From contig PXRT01000002.1 in NCBI GenBank assembly GCA_003020925.1, forward strand, positions 59,178 through 123,177: 64,000 nucleotides of DNA, written 5' to 3'. The notes below the pieces were generated by a model that searched no databases, was not told the origin of the DNA, and saw nothing but the letters and a program-made list of their open reading frames with translations. Position numbers and translations under genes: made by a program. Position 1 is the first letter of the stretch. Each line of letters starts with the position of its first letter. Below are positions 1 through 6,791 of the stretch, one piece after another. This DNA is from Halobacteriales archaeon QS_6_64_34 (GTDB lineage: Archaea > Halobacteriota > Halobacteria > Halobacteriales > Haloarculaceae).

Positions 1-253
1 GCAGACTTCCCACGACCGGGAACACAAAATACGAAAGACAGATAGCCAGCCCAATGAAGCGAACATAGGATATCCGGGTGACCGAATCGATCCCAACTCC
101 TCTGAGAGAACTATATATTAGAAATACTACAAGCGGAGTTATTACAGGCTCTAAGTATCGGCCGCCTGTTGGGTAAATGATTCCAATAATGACTGCGATT
201 ACTACAAGACCGAGATTTTGATAATTACGGATGCCGTTTGGTAAGGAGACCAA
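1..253 (-). CDS. Partial membrane transporter, possibly bile acid:sodium symporter (SBF/ArsB-ACR3-like) family
   Basis: The minus strand reads openly from about 253 to the left window edge. The translation shows a hydrophobic helix ending in IIYPTGG, a second helix beginning ITPLVVFLIYSSLRG, and a third ending FVFPVVGSL. The pattern of a first helix followed by a short loop and an L-x-F-L-x-x-S-L-R segment resembles the N-terminus of SBF-type transporters. No ATG is present; TTG at 251-253 is the only plausible start and a TAA lies just upstream, so the N-terminus could also be damaged. A TTATAA box lies about 35 bases upstream on the same strand. The rest of the gene is outside the window; the family call is tentative. 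Confidence 0.4.
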   Translation of the reverse strand, partial: MVSLPNGIRNYQNLGLVVIAVIIGIIYPTGGRYLEPVITPLVVFLIYSSLRGVGIDSVTRISYVRFIGLAICLSYFVFPVVGSL

Positions 254-371
254 TCCAATCCACTCGGTTTAACACCGGTATGGCTCTTATAAGAATGTGC
301 GTTATGATGGGAAATTTACGGTAATTGTTCGAAACAGTGAGGATATCGTCGCGCTGAAATAGATCATATAC

Positions 372-1175
372 TCACCGCCAGAGATATTGATAGATTCCGG
401 CTGGATCAATTTCCTTCACTGCTGAGCGAATCCCGTTCCGAAGCTCATCAACAGTTCCAAAGTACCTGTTCCCGAGCACTGACCTGAGTTGTCGCCAACA
501 CTCTTCTGTTGGATTCAGCTTGCGATGTTTCACGAGGGGACGTATACCCATTTCTCGGAGAGTTTCACGCAGTGGCTAGCTGTCATAGCCTCTGTCCGCA
601 GCGAGGGTTTGCAACTCGCCCGCGTACCGGCGGGCGAGTTGCGCACACACGTCCGCGTCACTTCCCTTTCGAGTGCTTGTACAATGCACATCCAAGATCG
701 CTTGCGGTTCAGTATCGACGAGTTTCGTCGCTTCGAGAGTCTGAACGCGGTAGTTCGTGCGGTCACAGTAATGCTTGCTCCCCGGTAATCGTTCGTAGTA
801 GGTTGCGTCAACGGCTACGTGGGGCGATAGCTCGTGCAACTGCGCCGACTGGCGCAGTAGCACTCGCCAGACCTGCATCACAATCTTATCAAGCCACTTA
901 TTCAACGTCGATGGATGCGGGAGATCGTCGGACTCAAGGCCGGCGATCTCCAGAATTGGCGGCATCACCTCCAGCCGGTCGATGAACATCTCGTAGGTCT
1001 CATCAAGGAAAATCCCCAGCCCGTGGAGGGAAATCATCGCGTGCTCTGCGAAGCTGCCGCCGCCTTCCGGGGCGGCAGCTTCGTCCGGACCGTCGCAATA
1101 ACTTTTGGCCAGCGACACCATCTCCTCTGTGAAGCGGGAAGTAAGTTCATGCAAACAGCTACTCACTCGCTTCAA
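372..1175 (-). pseudogene. Hybrid transposase relic: IS5-family N-terminus joined to IS630-family C-terminus
   Basis: Residues 1-199 match the haloarchaeal IS5-type transposase layout: an SLAKSYCDGPDE segment, LPHPSTLNKWLDK, the first catalytic Asp in HVAVDATYYERLPGSKHY, and LAADRGYDS. An in-frame TAG at 576-578 (one change from CAG, Gln) interrupts it. After the stop the same frame continues through PLVKHRK and then switches to an IS630-type tail with LNPTEECWRQL, where the EECW Glu would be the third acidic residue of the DDE triad, ending IYQYLWR. IS5-type members instead continue KHREF, so the join is near base 515. The reading frame is kept across the junction. Inactive: stop codon and mixed catalytic halves. 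Confidence 0.75.
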
Positions 1176-1229
1176 CTCCTTTGATTTACCGACCTATCCC
1201 GACGCCATCTAGTGATTCAGTGGAGCCCC

Positions 1230-1568
1230 TCAGATTGATTTAAGTGTTTTTTCCCAGAGGTCAAGACTTAGTGTACCATTTGATTCTGGATGATCCTCAC
1301 CCCAGATATCTTTATGTGTGAACATGACAGAATATAGATATTCGTACTGTTTTTCTCCGTCCTCTGTAGGCATATGGTATGCACCGTGGACTCGATCAAT
1401 CGTCCCCACAGCGTTTTCAGCATAATCTGGCCGTCGCTTAAACCGGTCGTGATCTGATTCGGCTAATTCAACACTCTGGCCAACAGCATATTTTGGATCT
1501 ACTGGCGCTTCTCTTGGTGGCAAACCTTCCTCATGAGAGTCGTCTTTCCAGTCGACATTTGCTGGCAT
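1230..1568 (-). CDS. Nitrile hydratase beta C-terminal-domain protein (thiocyanate hydrolase alpha-like)
   Basis: 112 residues. From about residue 28 it matches the SH3-like C-terminal domain of nitrile hydratase beta subunits: YAVGQSVELAESD, then AVGTIDRVHGAYHMP, LYSVMFTHKDIWGED and LSLDLWEKTL. It lacks the helical N-terminal half. In thiocyanate hydrolase the beta subunit is split, and the alpha chain corresponds to this domain; here, however, a complete beta subunit sits 4 bases upstream, so the protein is an additional copy of the domain. It lies last in the minus-strand operon with the beta gene. It may be a third subunit, an assembly factor or a duplicate; enzyme type cannot be told from sequence alone. 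Confidence 0.8.
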   Translation of the reverse strand: MPANVDWKDDSHEEGLPPREAPVDPKYAVGQSVELAESDHDRFKRRPDYAENAVGTIDRVHGAYHMPTEDGEKQYEYLYSVMFTHKDIWGEDHPESNGTLSLDLWEKTLKSI

Positions 1569-1572
1569 AGTG

Positions 1573-2298
1573 CTATACTGATTCTAAGTAAGATTCGTAC
1601 AGGCTAATGTACGTCGTTTCGTTACCTTCGAAATGCTCATAATCCTCACCCCAAATATCCTCATTATTGAATTTAACATGATAAACTGGTTCAGGAGTCG
1701 TATATTCACCAAATCCATCTACATGTGCACGCTTATCAGGTAGCGTCTGAGTTCCCATGATCTCATCAATAACTCCCTCTACATTCCGAATATATTCCGG
1801 ACACCGAGTGTGACCAGTTGGGTGAATGTTTTTTACACGGACTTCGTCACCGATTTCAAATGCCGTATCATCAGGATCCGTTTCTTGTCGCCATCTTTCC
1901 GAGGTTCCATTCTCGATAACGTCGATAGCAGCCTCTGTTATCTCTTCATTATTATATTCTGTCATTAGATCATCTGGATCCTCAGTCTGCTTCACTTTGT
2001 CAATTCGATCCTGATATTCTTCTTTTGTGATGATACCCTGTTCCGTGAGCATAGCTTCAATCCCAGCGAGCCAGTGCTCATAGTATGGCGCTTCTAAGTA
2101 GTATACGGGATCCATTGCATCCTCGATTGTGTACCGATTCGTGTTGAAATTGAATACTTTTTGCCCATACAACGCAGGGAGAAGCGGAAAGACTAGTTCT
2201 TCCCACTTGGTATCTAAGTCAAACGACTTAGAATTTTCTGGGGATGTATCAATGCTACCGACATTATCAGTTCCACCAATATCGTGTACACTGTCCAT
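1573..2298 (-). CDS. nthB: Nitrile hydratase beta subunit
   Basis: 241 residues, about family length. The N-terminus MDSVHDIGGTDNVG is the typical beta-subunit opening, followed by the helical domain with YYLEAPYYEHWLAGIEAMLTE. The C-terminal SH3-like domain starts near residue 145 with FEIGDEVRVKNIHPTGHTR, CPEYIRNVEGVIDEI and VYHVKFNNEDIWGED. Together with the alpha subunit at 4059-4682 it would hydrate nitriles to amides in the cytoplasm, the metal sitting at the alpha/beta interface. It is divergently oriented from cbtBA and separated from the alpha gene by cbtBA and a transposase relic, whereas beta and alpha are usually adjacent. Base composition is clearly lower in GC than the core genes to the right. 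Confidence 0.9.
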   Translation of the reverse strand: MDSVHDIGGTDNVGSIDTSPENSKSFDLDTKWEELVFPLLPALYGQKVFNFNTNRYTIEDAMDPVYYLEAPYYEHWLAGIEAMLTEQGIITKEEYQDRIDKVKQTEDPDDLMTEYNNEEITEAAIDVIENGTSERWRQETDPDDTAFEIGDEVRVKNIHPTGHTRCPEYIRNVEGVIDEIMGTQTLPDKRAHVDGFGEYTTPEPVYHVKFNNEDIWGEDYEHFEGNETTYISLYESYLESV

Positions 2299-2497
2299 TT
2301 TACTTCAGATGGAGAGTAGTACGGGGCATAATTAAAATTTTCCACTGTGTTTTGAATAACTATACACAGTATATGAGGTATTTCATGCGATAAAGTGTAT
2401 TTTATCACTTTCTATCTAGCTCACTCGGAGACTATTTTTTTAAACTATAGAGTTGAAAAATAAAATGATAGTGCTGTTTTTTGGTTGCGTTGACCAC

Positions 2498-2536
2498 AAG
2501 ATTTAGATAACCAGGGAATATTTCTTACAATGTAAT
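2498..2536 (+). promoter_or_regulatory. Promoter of cbtBA in the divergent nthB/cbtB spacer
   Basis: A TTTAGATAA box at 2502-2509 lies about 30 bases before the cbtB ATG at 2537, the spacing expected for a leaderless haloarchaeal transcript, and supports that start codon. The full spacer 2299-2536 is AT-rich and must also carry the minus-strand nthB promoter; an ATTTTAATT stretch near 2329-2338 is the best candidate. No clear operator palindrome was seen. Confidence 0.45.
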
Positions 2537-2758
2537 ATGGGAGCCGCAAACAGAGCAAGTCTCGATAACCAGCGAATGGAGAATGAAACGATTGGCAGCC
2601 GATTCGCGATTGCTCAAAGCAATTTAAGCTCCATACAGATCGCCGTAGTGCTTGCGTTCAGTGCAGCAATTGTATTTACATTGATGTTCTTACAGGAGCC
2701 ACTTGTGCATGAGTCAGTCCACAACTTCCGGCATGCAGCTGGCATCACCTGTCACTGA
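2537..2758 (+). CDS. cbtB: CbtB, predicted cobalt transporter small subunit
   Basis: 73 residues with one membrane helix (about 33-52, IAVVLAFSAAIVFTLMFL) and the family's His-containing C-terminal tail, HESVHNFRHAAGITCH, likely to bind metal. CbtB occurs next to CbtA and was proposed by comparative genomics to be part of a cobalt transporter; direct biochemistry is limited. It ends 3 bases before cbtA. Lying between the two nitrile hydratase subunit genes, it plausibly supplies cobalt for that enzyme. The start is set by a TATA-like box about 30 bases upstream. Confidence 0.85.
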   Translation: MGAANRASLDNQRMENETIGSRFAIAQSNLSSIQIAVVLAFSAAIVFTLMFLQEPLVHESVHNFRHAAGITCH

Positions 2759-2761
2759 TAA

Positions 2762-3481
2762 ATGCAATCAAGCCATATCCAACGTGGCATCGTCTCTGGA
2801 ACTGCTACCGGTATCGCTTATTCATTATATATGCTGTTCGTTGGCAATCCACTCAGCAGTTATATTGAACACGTCACTCACGGACATACACACGGATCAG
2901 GAAATTCAGGAAAAATTGTCTCAGAAGCAATAACAGCTGCTATTAGCGCTAGTAGCGGACTATTATGGGGAATTTTGCTTGGAGGGGTCTTCGGTGTCAT
3001 AATGTTCCTTTTTGAGCCCGGTTTGCCCGGCTCTGAGCGTATTCGATCGTACGTTTTAGCGGTAGGAGGTTTCCTAACCGTCTCCGGTATTCCATGGATG
3101 GTATTACCACCGGCTGTACCCGGAGCGGTTTATCAGTACCCAGTTGAGACACGAATGCGTGCATACTTCGGATTGGCTCTTATTGGAGCAGTTACATTTG
3201 CAGCAGCTGTATCTATATACAAATATACGACTCGCCGACATATAGGAATAAGAATTCTTGCTGGGACTGTACCTGTCCTAGCTGTCGCTACCGTCCTCAG
3301 TGTCGCTACGCCAACTATAACCACCTTCCCGGATATTCCTGCTGATCTTGTCGCTGCATATCAGGCGCTTACTATCTTTACGCAATTGGGAATGTGGATA
3401 TTGATAGCTGCACTATTCAATTTAATACATAATCAGCCGTTTATATATGTCAAAGAGCGGTACAAACGGTCGATAATATGA
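2762..3481 (+). CDS. cbtA: CbtA, predicted cobalt transporter membrane subunit
   Basis: 239 residues with about six hydrophobic segments (roughly 5-30, 57-85, 98-120, 129-150, 158-185, 197-218). The loop after helix 1 is His-rich (EHVTHGHTHGSG, residues about 38-49), matching the histidine-bearing loop of CbtA proteins, and WMVLPPAVPG with a nearby YPVETRMRAYFG stretch is typical of the family. It is co-transcribed with cbtB (3-base gap). A transposase relic begins 14 bases after its stop. The inferred role is cobalt import across the cytoplasmic membrane for nitrile hydratase and, as this window also encodes a cobalamin adenosyltransferase, perhaps for B12. Confidence 0.85.
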   Translation: MQSSHIQRGIVSGTATGIAYSLYMLFVGNPLSSYIEHVTHGHTHGSGNSGKIVSEAITAAISASSGLLWGILLGGVFGVIMFLFEPGLPGSERIRSYVLAVGGFLTVSGIPWMVLPPAVPGAVYQYPVETRMRAYFGLALIGAVTFAAAVSIYKYTTRRHIGIRILAGTVPVLAVATVLSVATPTITTFPDIPADLVAAYQALTIFTQLGMWILIAALFNLIHNQPFIYVKERYKRSII

Positions 3482-3495
3482 ATACGAGTTGATAC

Positions 3496-3867
3496 TTAGA
3501 GACATAAGTACGAGAAAATATCTGGCGACTCAATATCAGTAAGCGCGGTGAGTGCAGTCTCACGAAGTTCATCCAGTGTGTCGAAGAGACGGTTGCCGAG
3601 GGCTCGATCAAGGCGTCGCCAACACTCTTCTGCGGGGTCCACCGGAGCTGACCTCACAGAAGGTAGCACAGTTCGACTGATCAACTCGTCGAGCGAACCA
3701 CGATAGGTCGTTTTCTTTCGAACTCTGAGACACAGCAGAACAACGTGTTGCGGGAGTGTATAGTGGTGTTTAGAGAACTTCGAGGAGTATCAAGAGACGG
3801 CTCGGCGTGCCAGATCGATCGCCTTCTCAATAGACCGGAGCATCTGCAACTTCGGGAGAGTTTTCAT
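3496..3867 (-). pseudogene. Second hybrid transposase relic: IS5-type N-terminus joined to IS630-type C-terminus
   Basis: From an ATG at 3865-3867 the minus strand reads MKTLPKLQMLRSIEKAIDLA and, after one in-frame TGA (a CGA-to-TGA change), continues YTLPQHVVLLCLRVRKKTTY RGSLDELI, the start of a common haloarchaeal IS5-type transposase. Without a frame change it passes into VDPAEECWRRLDRALGNRLF and ends IFSYLCL, the tail of an IS630-type transposase. Almost the entire IS5 catalytic core and the IS630 front part are missing. The architecture repeats that of the relic at 372-1175 although the sequences differ. Confidence 0.7.
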
Positions 3868-4058
3868 TTCATGGAATTACAGTACACATATAACTCTCTG
3901 AGGATTTCAACAAAGCCACTCGTCTTATTATTCGTTATCAGGACTCTCCCTATAACAAATTTTGTTGTATTTAAAGATATATTCCCTATTTGTGTCTAAT
4001 GTATTGGCACAAAAGACTAAAGTGTTAGTGCTTGTTCCATATTAGATGGAATTAGTCC

Positions 4059-4682
4059 ATGAGTAAAACCATTCCCGTCGATAAAGAAGAAGACAATGAA
4101 GCGCGAGCAAGAGCACTTCAGTCATTGCTGATTGAGAAAGAGATGCTGTCCACTGATGCAATTGATGCTATAATTAGCAAGTTTGAAGATGATATCGGTC
4201 CTATGAATGGGGCGGAAGTTGTCGCTCGAGCCTGGACTGATAATGAATTCAAGAAAGAATTAATCAATGATTCTACGGCAGCAATCAATGCCGAATTTGG
4301 CCATACCGGCATGGAAAGCGTCGATGTTGAAGTTTATGAAAATACGCCTGATGTACATAATGTTGTAATTTGTACGCTCTGCTCCTGCTTTGCGTGGCCC
4401 CTTCTCGGGCTCCCGCCGACGTGGTTCAAATCAGGCCCCTATCGAGCACAGATGATCAAACATCCGCGAAAGACGCTACGCGAAGACTTTGAAGTTGACT
4501 TAGACGAAGATGTGGAAATCAGAGTCTGGGACCAGAGTGCAGAGGTTCGGTATATGATACTTCCGCAGCGGCCAAAAGGAACCGAAGGTATGGATGAGAG
4601 TGAGCTAGCTGAATTAGTAACGCGCGATTCAATGATCGGTGTTGAGCGTATCGGTGATAAGCACGCTGATGAGCTCAAATAA
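4059..4682 (+). CDS. nthA: Nitrile hydratase alpha subunit, cobalt-type
   Basis: 207 residues, normal for the family. The metal site is CTLCSC with Cys105, Cys108, Ser109 and Cys110, followed by FAWPLLGLPPTWFKSGPYRA and the downstream VRVWD-like strand (EIRVWDQSAEVRYMILPQRP). Cobalt enzymes have Thr in the second position of this motif and iron enzymes Ser; Thr here predicts cobalt, in line with the cbtBA neighbours. In mature enzymes the two flanking cysteines are oxidised to sulfinic/sulfenic acids. It is followed, one base after its stop, by the accessory protein gene. Thiocyanate hydrolase gamma subunits share the motif, so the substrate could instead be thiocyanate. Confidence 0.92.
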   Translation: MSKTIPVDKEEDNEARARALQSLLIEKEMLSTDAIDAIISKFEDDIGPMNGAEVVARAWTDNEFKKELINDSTAAINAEFGHTGMESVDVEVYENTPDVHNVVICTLCSCFAWPLLGLPPTWFKSGPYRAQMIKHPRKTLREDFEVDLDEDVEIRVWDQSAEVRYMILPQRPKGTEGMDESELAELVTRDSMIGVERIGDKHADELK

Positions 4683-4683
4683 T

Positions 4684-5061
4684 ATGAATTTTGACAAGAC
4701 GATCTCCGAGATACGCCAGAAAGAGGAATTGCCAGAAGACGCAGATAATCTTAATTTCCAAGCTCCGTGGCAGGCTCGAGCCTTCAGTATTGTCCTGTCG
4801 CTATACGAGGACGACCTGTTCACATGGAATGAATTCCAATCTAGACTAATCGAACAAGTGCAAGATGAGGATCATGCTCAGATAAACAATCAGCCCGAGT
4901 CTGTTTATTACCAGCAGTGGATTAGCGCATTAGAAAACTTACTTGTAGAAAAAGGCATCTGTAATCCAGAAGAGATTATTGAACGGTCTAGTGAGTTCGC
5001 TAGTGGCAGACGCGATGCATCTGAATTTGTCCCTGGTGCGGACCACAGCCACTCACACTAA
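4684..5061 (+). CDS. Nitrile hydratase accessory (activator) protein
   Basis: 125 residues from ATG 4684, the start chosen because homologs begin just before the conserved block; an upstream in-frame ATG at 4639 would overlap the alpha gene. FQAPWQARAFSIVLSLYEDD LFTWNEF and YYQQWISALENLLVEKGIC are the hallmarks of the beta-N-terminal-like accessory proteins that load metal and oxidise the active-site cysteines. The C-terminus ends DHSHSH, a His cluster that could carry cobalt. It follows the alpha gene with a one-base gap and precedes a cut-off AmiS-like reading frame by two bases. Confidence 0.88.
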   Translation: MNFDKTISEIRQKEELPEDADNLNFQAPWQARAFSIVLSLYEDDLFTWNEFQSRLIEQVQDEDHAQINNQPESVYYQQWISALENLLVEKGICNPEEIIERSSEFASGRRDASEFVPGADHSHSH

Positions 5062-5063
5062 AT

Positions 5064-5174
5064 ATGACGCCTCTCGGCACACTTAGACTCGGGCTCCTCT
5101 TTATTGGAGGTGTATTATTCGTTAATGGGCTTTGGATTCGCGGTGAGGGTAGTAACAAATGCCGTGTTGAATAG
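5064..5174 (+). pseudogene. Truncated AmiS/UreI-like amide or urea channel, N-terminal helix only
   Basis: The frame gives 36 residues, with LRLGLLFIGGVLFVNGLWI resembling helix 1 of AmiS/UreI-family channels, which open with a glycine-rich L-x-x-VGxVLFxNG segment and normally run about 170-200 residues with six or seven helices. The reading stops at TAG 5172 where homology to a minus-strand transposase relic begins, so the gene appears cut by a mobile element. It is two bases downstream of the accessory gene in the nitrile hydratase operon; amide transport next to a nitrile-to-amide enzyme makes sense. Short length keeps the family call tentative. Confidence 0.5.
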
Positions 5175-5285
5175 CGGTCTAATCGGTTGATATCGCGGAG
5201 TAGAAGGACGAAAACGGGGAATTGACTCTATTCATTGAAGTCGACATCCTCGACTTCGTTGAGCAGTGTCGGCGTATTTACGCAT
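5160..5285 (-). pseudogene. Transposase N-terminal relic with an internal stop
   Basis: On the minus strand the frame reads NTPTLLNEVEDVDFNE, a TAG stop, then SQFPVFVLLLRDINRLDRYSTR. The reading across the stop looks like the start of a haloarchaeal IS transposase with one stop codon (a CAG-to-TAG change would explain it). No catalytic motifs are left, and I cannot name the IS family with certainty. It abuts the truncated AmiS-like frame and is probably the element that cut it. Confidence 0.4.
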
Positions 5286-5373
5286 CTACACCCCTATCTC
5301 TTTTTGAAATATCTGTATGGGGGTGAAAAATATACCACTATAGGGAGGCGGGCGTGCAGAAGGGTTCTCATAG

Positions 5374-5613
5374 CTTAACGACCGGACTGGCGATGTCACC
5401 TCCTCATTCGTGATTAGCGATGACGACTTCCTGAAGGTGAGTACCCGCGACCTCCGGCGCCGGTTCGCGCAGCGACTCTTGATCGACCAGCAGATGAATC
5501 CCCGCGTCGTGATAGCCGTCGGCGGCTGGGATAGTTTCGCCGCGATCGAACCGTACCTGAACGCACCCGGTGAGGACATCATCGACGACGCCTTCCGAGA
5601 GGTCGAACTCTGA
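5374..5613 (+). pseudogene. Tyrosine recombinase (integrase) C-terminal remnant
   Basis: In frame from about 5374 the translation reads RTGDVTSSFVISDDDFLKVS, then TRDLRRRFAQRLLIDQQMNP, VVIAVGGWDSFAAIEPYLNA and a short acidic tail. This matches the C-terminal third of haloarchaeal XerC/D-like integrases: box-II LR region, the GGWSS-like W motif and a tyrosine in EPYL. A TAG at 5371-5373 blocks the upstream reading and the N-terminal SAM-like domain and first catalytic Arg are absent. The box-II residue that is His in most members is Arg here (TRDLR). If made at all, a protein would start at GTG 5410. Marks an old integration edge. Confidence 0.65.
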
Positions 5614-5632
5614 CCGCAGAAGTTGTGATTGG

Positions 5633-5682
5633 TGTTGGGTGAGTACCCAACAGATTTACGCTGTTGGGGACCAGACCAACAG
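5633..5682. repeat. Two short inverted repeats after the integrase remnant
   Basis: TGTTGGGT-GAGT-ACCCAACA spans 5633-5652 and CTGTTGG-(8)-CCAACAG spans 5661-5682. The two hairpins share the CCAACAG/CTGTTGG arm and follow the integrase stop directly. They could be a terminator, recombinase arm sites or an attachment-site scar; sequence alone cannot decide. Confidence 0.5.
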
Positions 5683-5927
5683 GTAGTGGATGCCCACAGA
5701 GCAAACGTTCCAGTATACCCACGTTGAATCTGGGCACGCTCGAAGATCTGACGCTCGTCAGGTACGACAACGTACACGAGGATATCAAAGGCCACGAACA
5801 CCACACCGCAGCCGGCGACGTCGATGATGTTGCCTTCCCAGGGATGGCAGAACGCCTCCTCGAGTTCTGGGCAAGCGCCGACGAATACTGGGACGCCGTC
5901 AACGGCGGCCCGGAACGGCCCTACTGA
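5664..5927 (+). CDS. TumE-like (DUF6516-type) toxin, N-terminally shortened
   Basis: The conserved part is TLVRYDNVHEDIKGHEHH followed by VDDVAFPGMAERLLEFW, the C-terminal signature (R-Y-D-N, H-x-x-H, F-P-G) of TumE-family toxin-like proteins seen in haloarchaea. Homologs carry more sequence before RYDN; here only TTG codons at 5664 or 5724 are available as starts and the upstream part overlaps a hairpin, so the N-terminus is probably lost. It is followed 22 bases later by an HTH protein gene, the usual antitoxin partner position. Toxin activity is inferred from the family, not shown. Confidence 0.55.
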   Translation: MGTRPTGSGCPQSKRSSIPTLNLGTLEDLTLVRYDNVHEDIKGHEHHTAAGDVDDVAFPGMAERLLEFWASADEYWDAVNGGPERPY

Positions 5928-5949
5928 CCGTCACCCACACCACACACTC

Positions 5950-6360
5950 ATGACCACGCTCCACATCACAGTCGGCGACCGAGAACAGCTCCGAGAAAAA
6001 ACGCTGCAGTTCGTGGAGGATGCCAAGGCTGGGCAGCAGAGTGACCACGACGAGAAGAACGTCATCCAGTTCGGGAGCTACAGCGATCTCGTCGACAGCC
6101 TCACACCCCTTCGGTTAGAACTTATCCAGGCGATTGCCGACAGGGAGCCGGAGAGTATGCGCGAAGCGGCCCGTCTCGTCGACAGAGATGTCTCCGATGT
6201 TCATTCCGACCTCAAACAGCTGGAGGTACTTGGACTCCTCCAACTCGAAGACGGCGGCCCCAGCGGCGCGATGCAGCCGGTCGTCCCCTTCGACCGTATT
6301 GAGATGCATATCGATTACCCGCTTGTCGACAGTCCCGATACGACACCGGCCAGTGCGTGA
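5950..6360 (+). CDS. HTH DNA-binding protein, antitoxin-like partner of the TumE-like gene
   Basis: 136 residues starting at ATG 5950 (MTTLHITVGDREQLREKTLQ). Residues about 55-105 form a winged helix (LIQAIADREPESMREAARLV, DRDVSDVHSDLKQLEVLGLL, then a LEDGG wing), like the HVO_A0114-type putative DNA-binding proteins paired with TumE-like proteins in haloarchaea. The N-terminal VIQFGSYSDLVDSLTPLRLE segment is also typical of these proteins. Likely autoregulates the pair and neutralises the toxin; because the toxin looks shortened, the antitoxin may now be orphaned. It overlaps the next start by 4 bases (GTGA). Confidence 0.75.
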   Translation: MTTLHITVGDREQLREKTLQFVEDAKAGQQSDHDEKNVIQFGSYSDLVDSLTPLRLELIQAIADREPESMREAARLVDRDVSDVHSDLKQLEVLGLLQLEDGGPSGAMQPVVPFDRIEMHIDYPLVDSPDTTPASA

Positions 6361-6791
6361 CTTGTCGTCTGGAGGGGCACTGTCCAGTCGAACCCGACTT
6401 CCCCAACACGGGCAAGGATGTCGATGCCAGAATCGAATACGAGAACGCTCAGACCGAATACGTCGAATTTAAGCGACTGACCGGGAACGATCTGAGAGGG
6501 AATCTCTTCGATAATGTGATTGATGATTCTCCGAGTGCGGATTCTATCAACAGCAGATACGTCAAAATTGGAGATGATACGAGCGACGGACAGAATATCG
6601 GTGAGATAACGGTAGACTACGACCGATATGGTATCGGGAGCGATGCACAGATAGAGGTGATTCTTAGAAATGAGATAGCGGAGAATCTAGATGATGGACC
6701 GGTAGAAAATGTTGCGGTTGACAAAGTTCGGATAAAGTCAGCAAATGGAAGTTCATTCGAAGTAGACATACCTCAGGGAGATGACTCATAA
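6357..6791 (+). CDS. Unrecognised protein with possible E-x-K nuclease motif (toxin-like)
   Basis: 144 residues from GTG 6357, overlapping the HTH gene. I do not recognise the family. The segment FPNTGKDVDARIEYEN, then TEYVEFKRLTGNDLRGNLF and later RYVKIGDD, has the order Asp ... hydrophobic-E-F-K typical of PD-(D/E)xK nuclease folds, including tRNase-type toxin tips of contact-dependent systems. The first 20 or so residues (two Cys, one His) look unlike the rest and may be a read-in from an earlier rearrangement. It is directly followed (ATAATG, gap 0) by a 345-residue gene. A nuclease or toxin role is a guess from the motif alone. Confidence 0.5.
   Translation: MTCRLEGHCPVEPDFPNTGKDVDARIEYENAQTEYVEFKRLTGNDLRGNLFDNVIDDSPSADSINSRYVKIGDDTSDGQNIGEITVDYDRYGIGSDAQIEVILRNEIAENLDDGPVENVAVDKVRIKSANGSSFEVDIPQGDDS

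Noticed and set aside
2214..2408. A 64-codon minus-strand frame upstream of nthB
   Set aside because: Overlaps the nthB start in another frame within AT-rich promoter sequence; no recognisable features.
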